Below, one piece after another: positions 1-5,654 of a stretch of 7,233 nt of DNA (position 1 is the stretch's first letter; every line of letters begins with the position of its first letter). Below the pieces are notes generated by a model, which saw only the letters and a list, made by a program, of their open reading frames with translations, was not told where the DNA came from and did no database searches. Position numbers and translations under genes: made by a program. Location: positions 1 to 7,233 of the forward strand of contig JAMCYY010000114.1 in assembly GCA_023473205.1 (NCBI GenBank), written 5' to 3'. This DNA is from Patescibacteria group bacterium. Its GTDB lineage: Bacteria; Patescibacteriota; Microgenomatia; UM-FILTER-40-11.

Positions 1-106
1 ATCTTAATCTCATTATCGCGGGGTACGGCTACCTGCAGTAAAACATATTTTAGTGACCTTTCTTCACGATTGCGGTTGCGATACCAAACCAAAGCCAACT
101 GGCCTG
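1..106 (+). repeat. Left arm of a 106-bp perfect inverted repeat
   Basis: Base i equals the complement of base 745-i from 1 to 106, with no mismatch, and pairing stops at 107 (A here, G at 638). The other arm (639-744) lies inside the coding sequence of the large ATPase and makes full sense there (membrane exit and start of the cytoplasmic domain). The copy at 1-106 therefore appears to be the duplicate. It touches the window edge and may continue beyond it. I infer an assembly or amplification chimera rather than a biological repeat. Confidence 0.9.
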
Positions 107-438
107 AAAAAGAAATTTTGAACCAACTTTTAAATGATGATAAGAAATATGATGTTTTTGTTGAAACTCCACCAAAAGTAGAAAATCCGCCGGAAAGTTT
201 GGTACAAAAGTTAGAGGAAGAAATTGCCTTAACCAAGCCAATTACTGATGACGGTGGTCAGCCTTTGCTTTCTTCCTCAGCACCAGTGGCGCCGAAAATT
301 ACTTTACCCATTAATAAGAACACTTATGCTTTGGGTTTAAAGAAAAAAGTTAATGAGTCAGTCCGTTGGCTGGCTGAATGGTGCTTGCGCATAATAAAAA
401 TTTTTGGCGACAAAGCCGTGTTTAGAGAAAACCAGTAG
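107..438 (+). CDS. Hypothetical protein, 3' part only
   Basis: I do not recognise this protein. The frame is open from base 1 to the TAG at 436-438. The first 106 bases are an inverted copy of the downstream ATPase gene, so the N-terminal residues read from them (including a possible TTG start at 70) are probably spurious, and only about 110 residues from 107 onward can be trusted. The visible part begins with a charged region (EKEILNQLLNDDKKYDVFV), continues with a Pro/Glu-rich stretch and a Ser/Ala/Pro-rich linker, and ends with an amphipathic Trp-rich helix (VRWLAEWCLRIIKIFG) that could contact a membrane. It lies 109 bases upstream of the ATPase on the same strand and may belong to the same operon. 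The true start lies outside the window or was lost at the chimeric junction. Confidence 0.55.
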
Positions 439-475
439 CAGAGTACAAAGGAAAGTCAAAGGGCAAAAGTAAAAA

Positions 476-519
476 CTCAAAACTATAGCTTTAAAGTTAA
501 AGGTTTTGAGCTTTAACTT
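476..519 (+). other. Two overlapping, mutually exclusive hairpins before the ATPase gene
   Basis: CTCAAAAC (476-483) can pair with GTTTTGAG (503-510), an 8-bp stem. AAGTTAAAG (494-502) can pair with CTTTAACTT (511-519), a 9-bp stem with an 8-base loop. The second stem uses bases adjacent to and inside the loop of the first, so an RNA could form only one at a time. Both stems are AT-rich and no proper U tract follows. It could be a weak terminator of the upstream gene, a switch, or chance in AT-rich DNA. Confidence 0.3.
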
Positions 520-547
520 GTTCGATTTTGTACTATTACTAAAAATT

Positions 548-2884
548 ATGGATAATTTTTTTGCTTTAATCACCAATTTTCCCTTAATTATAGAGATGAT
601 TTTTGGCATGACCGTCTTGTTTTTTTTGCTTTTTTTTGCAGGCCAGTTGGCTTTGGTTTGGTATCGCAACCGCAATCGTGAAGAAAGGTCACTAAAATAT
701 GTTTTACTGCAGGTAGCCGTACCCCGCGATAATGAGATTAAGATTGATGCGGCAGAGCAGATGCTTTCGGCTCTTTCATCTTTATATAAAGGCGGACGTT
801 TAGCTTTTTTAAAACTTCAGGAGCATATTTCTTTTGAAATTGTCGGCTTGCCCGAAGATATCCGTTTTTATATTTCTGTCTCGGATAAATTGCGCGATAT
901 GGTGGAAAAACAAATCCATGGGGCTTATCCAGGAGCAGAAATTAAAGAAGTCCCGGAATATAATATTTTTTCAGAAAAAGGTAAGGTTGCTTATGCTGAC
1001 TTTCAATTCCGGTCTTCAGCTTATATGCCGATTAAAGTTTATAAAGACCTGCCGGTTGATCCGCTTTCCGCGATTACTTCCAGTTTGGCCAAAATGCAAG
1101 AAGGGGAGGGGGCGGCAATTCAGATTTTAATTACCCCGACTAATAAAAAATGGGCTTCTGCCGGAAGAAAATATCTTTCTAAAACTAAAAAATCAGAAAG
1201 TGATCCGGAAAAGGCGAATTATAAAATGGATCCTAAACAAATGGAGGCGATTGAAAATAAATGCTCTAAGCCGGGATTTGAGGTTTGTGCCAGAATCGTG
1301 GTTTCTTCAACTGATCAGGCTTCGGCCAAAGCTCATTTGCAAAACCTGAAAGGCGCTTTTGAGCAGCTTTCCAGTGACCAGAATGGCTTTAAAGGCCGGA
1401 AAATCCGCTTAAATCAATTTTTTATGACGGATTTTATTTACCGTTTCCAGCCGCTTTTTTACTTTAACCGTAATAAAATTATTTTAAGTACTGAAGAGCT
1501 GGCGACAATTTTCCATCTCCCCAATAAATCTTTGGAAACCCCTTATATTTTTTGGCTCAATGCTAAAAGAGCACCGGCGCCGCAGCAAATTGCCAAGGAA
1601 GGACTTTATTTAGGGAAAAGTGTTTTCAGAGGAATTGAACAGCCAATTTATATGAAAGATACTGACCGGATGCGCCATACTTATATTATCGGCGCCACCG
1701 GTACTGGTAAATCTCAACTTTTGGTCAAAATGATGTATCAGGATTTAAAAGCCGGACGGGGCTTTTGTTTTGTTGACCCTCACGATACTTTTGAACAAGT
1801 AATGCAGCTTATCCCTCCGGAAAGAGCCGAAGACGTAATCTATTTTTGCCCTTCTGATGTGGAAAAACCTTTGGGTCTAAATTTAATTGAAGTAGAGACT
1901 GAGGATCAAAAACACTTTATTTCCAGCGCGATTATTAATTTAATGTACAAACTCTTTGACCCTTACAAAACCGGTATTGTTGGCCCAAGATTTGAGCATG
2001 CTGTTAGAAATGCGATGTTGACGGTCATGAGTGAGCCGGGGTCAACCTTTGTGGAAGTGGTCCGTTGTTTAACTGACCCGCGCTATGTCCAAGAACTGCT
2101 GCCGAAAGTCCAAGATCCCATGGTTAAGCGTTACTGGACTGACCAGATTGCGCAAACAAGTGATTTTCATAAATCAGAAACCTTGGATTATATTGTTTCT
2201 AAATTTGGCCGCTTTGTGACTAATAAAATGATTAGAAATATTATTGGCCAGTCAAAAAGCGCCTTTGATTTCAGGAAAGTAATGGATGAGGGAAAAATTT
2301 TAATTATTAATTTGGCTAAAGGGCAAATCGGTGAGGAAAATTCCAGCTTTTTGGGTTTAGTTTTGGTGCCTAAGATTTTAATGGCGGCGATGAGCCGTTC
2401 TAATATCCCTGAAGCCCAAAGAAAAGATTTTTATCTTTATGTTGATGAGTTCCAAAACTTTGCCACGCCTGACTTTGCCCAAATTCTTTCAGAAGCAAGA
2501 AAATTTCATCTTGGCTTAGTGGTGACGAACCAATTTATTGGACAAATGGAAGAGGAAGTGAAAAACGCGATTTTTGGTAACTGCGGTACGAAGATTGCTT
2601 TTAGGGTTGGGGTAACTGATGCCCAGTATTTACAGCATGAATTTGCGCCGACTTTTAATGAAGCAGATTTACTGAATATTGAAGCTTATAACGCTTATGT
2701 TAAAACCATTGTTAATAATGAACCAGTGCCATCTTTTTCTATGAGCATGAAAGATGACATGCCGCCGATTTGGAAACAAATGAATACGGATTTATCGGAA
2801 AAGATTAAAGAACTCTCCAGACTAAGATATGGGAAAGATAGGGAAGTGGTAGAGGCAGAGATAGCGAAGAGGGCGAAACTATAA
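548..2884 (+). CDS. Membrane-anchored HerA/TraG(VirD4)-like DNA-translocating ATPase
   Basis: A 778-residue P-loop ATPase of the HerA/VirD4/TraG superfamily, expected to pump DNA as a hexamer at the inner membrane (conjugative coupling protein or a related DNA pump). Residues about 4-37 form one or two hydrophobic segments followed by the basic YRNRNREER, suggesting a membrane anchor with the rest in the cytoplasm. A long domain of CPR type (about 40-350) precedes the motor. Walker A GATGTGKS is at 382-389, Walker B FYLYVDE ends at D633-E634, and the following QILSEARKFHLGLVVTNQF resembles the sensor and TraG/TraD C-terminal region. The frame opens at a TTG at 506, but ATG 548 is preferred. 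The TTG lies in an upstream hairpin region, and TACTAT at 531-536 could be a -10 box placing transcription start almost at ATG 548. No Shine-Dalgarno site is seen. No other conjugation genes are visible, so the role in transfer is inferred. Confidence 0.9.
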   Translation: MDNFFALITNFPLIIEMIFGMTVLFFLLFFAGQLALVWYRNRNREERSLKYVLLQVAVPRDNEIKIDAAEQMLSALSSLYKGGRLAFLKLQEHISFEIVGLPEDIRFYISVSDKLRDMVEKQIHGAYPGAEIKEVPEYNIFSEKGKVAYADFQFRSSAYMPIKVYKDLPVDPLSAITSSLAKMQEGEGAAIQILITPTNKKWASAGRKYLSKTKKSESDPEKANYKMDPKQMEAIENKCSKPGFEVCARIVVSSTDQASAKAHLQNLKGAFEQLSSDQNGFKGRKIRLNQFFMTDFIYRFQPLFYFNRNKIILSTEELATIFHLPNKSLETPYIFWLNAKRAPAPQQIAKEGLYLGKSVFRGIEQPIYMKDTDRMRHTYIIGATGTGKSQLLVKMMYQDLKAGRGFCFVDPHDTFEQVMQLIPPERAEDVIYFCPSDVEKPLGLNLIEVETEDQKHFISSAIINLMYKLFDPYKTGIVGPRFEHAVRNAMLTVMSEPGSTFVEVVRCLTDPRYVQELLPKVQDPMVKRYWTDQIAQTSDFHKSETLDYIVSKFGRFVTNKMIRNIIGQSKSAFDFRKVMDEGKILIINLAKGQIGEENSSFLGLVLVPKILMAAMSRSNIPEAQRKDFYLYVDEFQNFATPDFAQILSEARKFHLGLVVTNQFIGQMEEEVKNAIFGNCGTKIAFRVGVTDAQYLQHEFAPTFNEADLLNIEAYNAYVKTIVNNEPVPSFSMSMKDDMPPIWKQMNTDLSEKIKELSRLRYGKDREVVEAEIAKRAKL
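639..744 (-). repeat. Right arm of the 106-bp perfect inverted repeat
   Basis: This is the exact reverse complement of 1-106. It is part of the ATPase gene, encoding the end of the membrane segment and the basic stretch YRNRNREER that follows, so this arm is the authentic locus. The spacer between the arms is 532 bases. Confidence 0.9.
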
Positions 2885-2885
2885 G

Positions 2886-2945
2886 CGCTGAAGGACGCTG
2901 ATCAAAACGCTGATAAACGCTGATATTAACGCTGAAGAGCGCTGA
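2886..2945 (+). repeat. Left CGCTGA array of the GxxExxY module
   Basis: Six exact copies of CGCTGA start at 2886, 2896, 2908, 2918, 2930 and 2940. The spacing alternates strictly 10, 12, 10, 12, 10. The array begins one base after the ATPase stop codon and ends seven bases before the ATG of the next gene. The same hexamer in inverted orientation, with the same 10/12 rhythm, closes the module at 3369-3406. Confidence 0.85.
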
Positions 2946-2952
2946 AAAGAGA

Positions 2953-3377
2953 ATGAATAAGGTTACTGATTTTCTTTATGAAAATGAGACTTACTTGATT
3001 CGAAAGGCTTGCTTTAATGTTTGGAAACAATTTGGTTCAGCTTATAAAGAAAATGTTATTGACAGAGCTTTGACGATTGAACTGCAAAAATTGGGTTTAA
3101 GAATTGAAGATCAGAAAAAATCGGCATTTTTTATGAAAACAGAAAAGTTGGGGAATATATTCCGGATAAAATTGTCAATGAAATAATCATCCTGGAATTA
3201 AAAAGAAAACCATTTTTGACAAAGCAGGATAAGACAAACTTCTGGAACTACCTTCGTGGGTCAGATTACAAATTAGGACTGCTGGTTAATTTTGGAGATG
3301 AAAGACTAGAAATAAAGAGAGTGATTTACGATAGGGTACGGTTTAATAAGTTAGATTATGATAAAATATCAGCGTAG
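2953..3377 (+). pseudogene. GxxExxY-family protein, PD-(D/E)xK nuclease-like, frameshifted
   Basis: The ATG at 2953 opens a frame that stops at 3186 after 77 residues, but the family sequence continues in the -1 frame from 3132 (YENRKVGEYIPDKIVN...) to the TAG at 3375-3377, giving about 141 residues in all. The shift falls in a run of six T at 3127-3132; one more T would restore the frame. The N-terminal half matches the family (GSAYKENVIDRALTIELQKLGL), although the name-giving residues G and Y are A and I here. The C-terminal half has PDKIVNEIIILELK, a PD...ExK pattern of the restriction-endonuclease fold, and YKLGLLVNFG, typical of the family. The function of these proteins is not settled. 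The last codons (TCA GCG TAG) are part of the right repeat array. It could be a true pseudogene, a sequencing error, or a gene using slippage. Confidence 0.8.
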
Positions 3378-3406
3378 TTCAGCGTTTAAATCAGCGTCTA
3401 TCTGCG
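3369..3406 (-). repeat. Right TCAGCG array of the GxxExxY module
   Basis: TCAGCG occurs at 3369, 3379 and 3391, followed by a one-mismatch copy TCTGCG at 3401, so the starts are spaced 10, 12, 10. This is the inverted form of the left array with the same alternating spacing. The first copy encodes the last two residues of the GxxExxY frame, and the last ends four bases before tRNA-Ile. Confidence 0.8.
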
Positions 3407-3410
3407 ACCC

Positions 3411-3483
3411 GCACCCGTAGCTCAGTGGTAGTAGCGTCTGTCTTATAAACAGAAGGTCCTTGGTTCGATCCCAAGCGGGTGCA
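3411..3483 (+). tRNA. tRNA-Ile, anticodon UAU
   Basis: Full cloverleaf: acceptor GCACCCG (3411-3417) pairs with CGGGTGC (3476-3482); D arm 3420-3435; anticodon stem TCTGT/ACAGA with loop CTTATAA (3442-3448), giving anticodon TAT at 3444-3446; T stem CTTGG/CCAAG with loop TTCGATC. The discriminator is A73 at 3483 and CCA is not encoded. U33, A37, A38, the C4-G69 pair, U12-A23 and A73 agree with isoleucine identity. UAU reads the AUA codon directly; most bacteria instead use a CAU tRNA carrying lysidine. D-stem pair 13-22 is a C/T mismatch. The gene sits between two repeat-flanked modules. Confidence 0.93.
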
Positions 3484-3491
3484 CTGAGGAA

Positions 3492-3527
3492 AATTTGACT
3501 AATTTGACTAATTGGGCTAATTTGGAG
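3492..3527 (+). repeat. 9-base repeat array A (four units), upstream of the four-helix gene
   Basis: Four consecutive 9-mers close to AATTTGACT: two exact copies, then AATTGGGCT, then AATTTGGAG. The last unit supplies GGAG just before the ATG at 3530. The 36 bases match array B inside the gene at 33 of 36 positions in the same unit order. TTGACT (3495) and TAATTT (3518) lie 17 bases apart and could act as a weak promoter with an almost leaderless start, which is speculative. Confidence 0.85.
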
Positions 3528-3529
3528 AC

Positions 3530-4075
3530 ATGGGAGGGTATGAAAGCTTACTGGTTTATCGACTGGCAATAACGATTGATGATGGGACTCTTCTTTTCTG
3601 TCAAAAATTTCTTCCTGATTGGGCAGATAAAAGAACAGTTGAACAAATGGTTCAGGCTTCAAGATCGGGAAAACAAAACATTGTTGAAGGCTCACTTGAG
3701 AAAAGCTGTGAAGGAAATATTAAATTAACCGGGGTTGGCCGTGCAAGTTATGGGGAACTTTTAGAGGATTTTAAAGATTTTTTAGGAAGAAGAAAATTTA
3801 CTTTGTGGAGTAAGAATGATCCAAGAGTTTTAAAAATCAGGGCTTTCCGTGAGACAGTCGGGAAAGAAACCAATTTGACTAATTTGGCCAATTGGGCTAA
3901 TTTGGATTTAAAAAACCCTGAGGATTTTGCCAATTTAATGATTTGTTTAATTTACAAGGAAACGTTTCTTTTAGATCAATTGCTTAGGGCACAAGAGGAA
4001 AAGTTTGTTAAAGAAGGCGGCTTTAGAGAAAATTTATTTAAGAGAAGAAGGGAATATCTAAATAGTCAAAAGTAA
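3530..4075 (+). CDS. Four-helix-bundle suffix protein (23S rRNA intervening-sequence protein family)
   Basis: A 181-residue protein of the four-helix-bundle family first known from 23S rRNA intervening sequences, in the longer version with a C-terminal suffix domain. Diagnostic stretches are YESLLVYRLAITIDD near the N-terminus, RTVEQMVQASRSGKQNIVEGS, YGELLEDFKDFLGRRK, and the suffix ANLMICLIYKETFLLDQLLRAQEEKFVKEGGF (its parts are recognisable separately). The function of the family is not established. The start is fixed by an in-frame stop at 3518-3520 and GGAG at 3524-3527, although the spacing to ATG is very short. Codons for NLTNLANWANLD, between the bundle and the suffix, are themselves a copy of the 9-base array lying upstream of the gene. 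The gene follows tRNA-Ile by 46 bases, and the nitroreductase starts 14 bases after its stop, so the two may be co-transcribed. Confidence 0.9.
   Translation: MGGYESLLVYRLAITIDDGTLLFCQKFLPDWADKRTVEQMVQASRSGKQNIVEGSLEKSCEGNIKLTGVGRASYGELLEDFKDFLGRRKFTLWSKNDPRVLKIRAFRETVGKETNLTNLANWANLDLKNPEDFANLMICLIYKETFLLDQLLRAQEEKFVKEGGFRENLFKRRREYLNSQK
3872..3907 (+). repeat. 9-base repeat array B (four units), inside the four-helix gene
   Basis: Four 9-mers in the same order as array A with three substitutions (GGCC for GACT in unit 2, T for G at the end of unit 4). Nine bases are three codons, so the array is read in frame as NLT, NLA, NWA, NLD. It lies at the linker between the four-helix bundle and the suffix domain. 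Confidence 0.85.
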
Positions 4076-4089
4076 ATATAAATTTTTTT

Positions 4090-4704
4090 ATGCAACTTGC
4101 AGAAGCTATTAAGAAAAGAAGAAGCCAGAGGAGTTTTTTGGCTAAAGAAGTGCTTCAGAAAGTGGTCGAAGAACTCTTAGAATTAGCTAATCTCGCTCCT
4201 TCAGCCAACAATCTGCAAAACCGAAACTTCATTGTAATTACTGACCAAGGAACTAAAGATCAACTTTGTGAGGCAGCTTTTAATCAGGGCCATGTAAAAG
4301 AAGCTCCGGTGGTGATTGCTTTTACTACTAATGAAAATCTTTTTGATCCGAAAGTCTTTCTTTCCCAATGCCAAAAGTGGGGGACAGATTTGTTTGGGGC
4401 AACTGTAGATAACTATCAAAAAAACAAAAAATTTATGGCCAATTGGCAAATTTGGACGAAACTGTGGCCAATTCAGGATGTGGATGCTGCAATAATCACT
4501 TTTATGTTAGCCGCGATGGAGAAGGGTTTAGGTACTTGTTGGATTGGGCTTTTCGATTATGAGGCAGTAACAAAAATTTTAGGCTTGGTCAAGGGGCAAA
4601 AAGTAGTCTCAATGGTTTGTTTAGGTTATCCTAAAGACACTTCTTCTTTATCAAAAAGAAAATCAATTAAAGAGTTAATTCATTGGGAAAATTTAACTAA
4701 TTAG
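4090..4704 (+). CDS. Nitroreductase family FMN-dependent oxidoreductase
   Basis: A 204-residue cytoplasmic flavoprotein of the nitroreductase family, which reduces nitro-aromatics, quinones or flavins with NAD(P)H; the natural substrate cannot be told. FMN-binding signs are RRSQRSF at 10-16 (phosphate-binding Arg/Ser), SANNLQN at 38-44, the helix DAAIITFMLAAMEKGLGTCWIG ending at 153, which lines the flavin site, and a C-terminal KRKSIKELIHW. The length is typical of the small single-domain members. No Shine-Dalgarno site is present; TATAAA at 4077-4082 sits 7 bases before the ATG, so a leaderless transcript is possible. The last residues (NLTN-stop) are encoded by repeat array C, so the stop codon itself lies in the repeat. 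Confidence 0.88.
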   Translation: MQLAEAIKKRRSQRSFLAKEVLQKVVEELLELANLAPSANNLQNRNFIVITDQGTKDQLCEAAFNQGHVKEAPVVIAFTTNENLFDPKVFLSQCQKWGTDLFGATVDNYQKNKKFMANWQIWTKLWPIQDVDAAIITFMLAAMEKGLGTCWIGLFDYEAVTKILGLVKGQKVVSMVCLGYPKDTSSLSKRKSIKELIHWENLTN

Positions 4705-4725
4705 TTTAATTAGACTAATTTGGAA
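4690..4725 (+). repeat. 9-base repeat array C (four units), at the 3' end of the nitroreductase gene
   Basis: Four units of nine bases again: AATTTAACT, AATTAGTTT, AATTAGACT, AATTTGGAA. It matches array A at about 29 of 36 positions, with the ends best conserved. It contains the nitroreductase stop codon (4702-4704) and ends exactly one base before the recombinase stop codon of the opposite strand. The two convergent genes therefore have nothing but this repeat between them. Confidence 0.7.
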
Positions 4726-5589
4726 TTAAAGTTCTTCCAGTTTAACAGCACCTTCTTTTTTGTCACCAATGAGCTTTAAGTATTTTTCGGTAGTGGAAAG
4801 CCTTTTATGGCCAGCCAACTTCGAGATAGTAACCAGTGGCGTTCCGGCGGCTAAATGATGAAAGACCCAAGTATGCCTTAAATCATTGACTTTAGCGTCT
4901 TTAATCCCGGCTAAATCAAAATATCTTTCAATGGAAGAGCGGATATTGCGGATTAAAAAAGGCCGTCCGGTCTTGGTCACAAAAATGGCTTTTTCCTTGA
5001 CATTAGGCCTTTCTTTAAGATATTTTTCTAAGGCTTCTTTGGCCGCTTTGTTTAAGGGAATAGCTCTTGCTTCATGGGATTCAAAAGGCTTAATATAAAT
5101 TTCGTTATCTTTATAATCTTCCAGGTTTAAGTTGGCAACTTCACCAATTCTGATGCCAGTTTGGAGCATTAGTTCAACAATCGCGGAAATTCTTGCATCC
5201 CCACGGCAAGCGTCGCGCAAGGCGCGATATTCAAGTTTAGAGAGAATCCTTGGTGGTTTAACCTCATATTTAGGATGAGCGACTGAAGCTGCCGGGTCAA
5301 CTTCGATAACCCCTTCAGTTTTAAGGAAACGGAAAAAAGTTTTAATCGAATTTATTTTTCGGGAAATTGATTTGGCTGTATAACCTTTTTTTCCTAAGTC
5401 ACTTTTGAATTCGTCCAGCAATTCCTGGGTAACGGTAGTAATGACCGTCATCCCTTTACCGGAGAGGAATTTCGTCAGTTGGGCGATATCATTGGTATAT
5501 GCTAGAATGGTAGCCGAGGCTCTTTTTTGATTTTTAAGAAAGCCAGTAAATCTTTCTGAGGCGTCCTGTAATGTTATTGGGTTATTCAT
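4726..5589 (-). CDS. Tyrosine recombinase, XerC/XerD-like
   Basis: A 287-residue site-specific recombinase. The N-terminal SAM-like core-binding domain spans about 8-95 and the catalytic domain about 112-275. Catalytic residues visible are R147 (TGIRIGE), a candidate Lys in the beta-hairpin (K167), R238 (NDLRHT), H261 (LAGHKRLSTTEKY) and the nucleophile Y270. The box I-II His of HxxR is Asn235. Length and full catalytic domain fit a Xer-type enzyme (chromosome dimer resolution) or an element integrase; one copy without neighbouring att sites does not decide. The frame extends upstream to a TTG at 5628, but that TTG is the -35 box of a promoter, and the ATG at 5601 overlaps the -10 box, so ATG 5589 is chosen. 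The mRNA would then have about 3 leader bases. Confidence 0.88.
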   Translation of the reverse strand: MNNPITLQDASERFTGFLKNQKRASATILAYTNDIAQLTKFLSGKGMTVITTVTQELLDEFKSDLGKKGYTAKSISRKINSIKTFFRFLKTEGVIEVDPAASVAHPKYEVKPPRILSKLEYRALRDACRGDARISAIVELMLQTGIRIGEVANLNLEDYKDNEIYIKPFESHEARAIPLNKAAKEALEKYLKERPNVKEKAIFVTKTGRPFLIRNIRSSIERYFDLAGIKDAKVNDLRHTWVFHHLAAGTPLVTISKLAGHKRLSTTEKYLKLIGDKKEGAVKLEEL

Positions 5590-5599
5590 ATCAAACCCC

Positions 5600-5628
5600 A
5601 TAATATCATTTAAAAAGATGGCTGTCAA
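5600..5628 (-). promoter_or_regulatory. Sigma-70-type promoter of the recombinase, near-leaderless
   Basis: On the minus strand, TTGACA (5628-5623), a 17-base spacer, and TATTAT (5605-5600). The -35 matches the consensus completely and the -10 at 5 of 6. Transcription should begin near 5593, only a few bases before ATG 5589. Confidence 0.8.
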
Positions 5629-5654
5629 CCTAAAAAAAAGCTAATTTGTAAAAA

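Larger units (their letters stand above)
2886..3406 (+). mobile_element. Possible small mobile module: GxxExxY gene between inverted repeat arrays
   Basis: One nuclease-like gene fills the space between two arrays of the same hexamer facing each other (CGCTGA at the left, TCAGCG at the right). The unit is about 520 bp and sits tightly between the end of the ATPase gene and the start of tRNA-Ile. GxxExxY proteins are known as small, scattered genes also found in rRNA intervening sequences, which fits a selfish or mobile nature. No transposase and no target duplication could be identified, so mobility is inferred. Confidence 0.4.

Noticed and set aside
484..496. 13-base match (TATAGCTTTAAAG) between the region before the ATPase gene and the tRNA promoter (7099-7111)
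   Set aside because: AT-rich and single; at 484-496 there is no matching -35 box, so it is probably chance.
358..675. Minus-strand frame beginning with the same residues as the first plus-strand frame
   Set aside because: It exists only because of the 106-bp inverted repeat and is antisense to the ATPase start.
834..1130. Open frame inside the ATPase gene
   Set aside because: Out-of-frame shadow within a clearly coding region.
2886..3406. CRISPR array
   Set aside because: The repeats are hexamers spaced 10-12 bases; far too short for CRISPR repeats and spacers, and no cas genes are present.
3369..3695. Minus-strand open frame across tRNA-Ile
   Set aside because: It reads the antisense of the tRNA and of the four-helix gene; no family resemblance.
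4429..4455. A further copy of the 9-base repeat inside the nitroreductase gene
   Set aside because: AATTGG and AATTTGGA occur but with irregular spacing and only two units, so I do not count it as an array.
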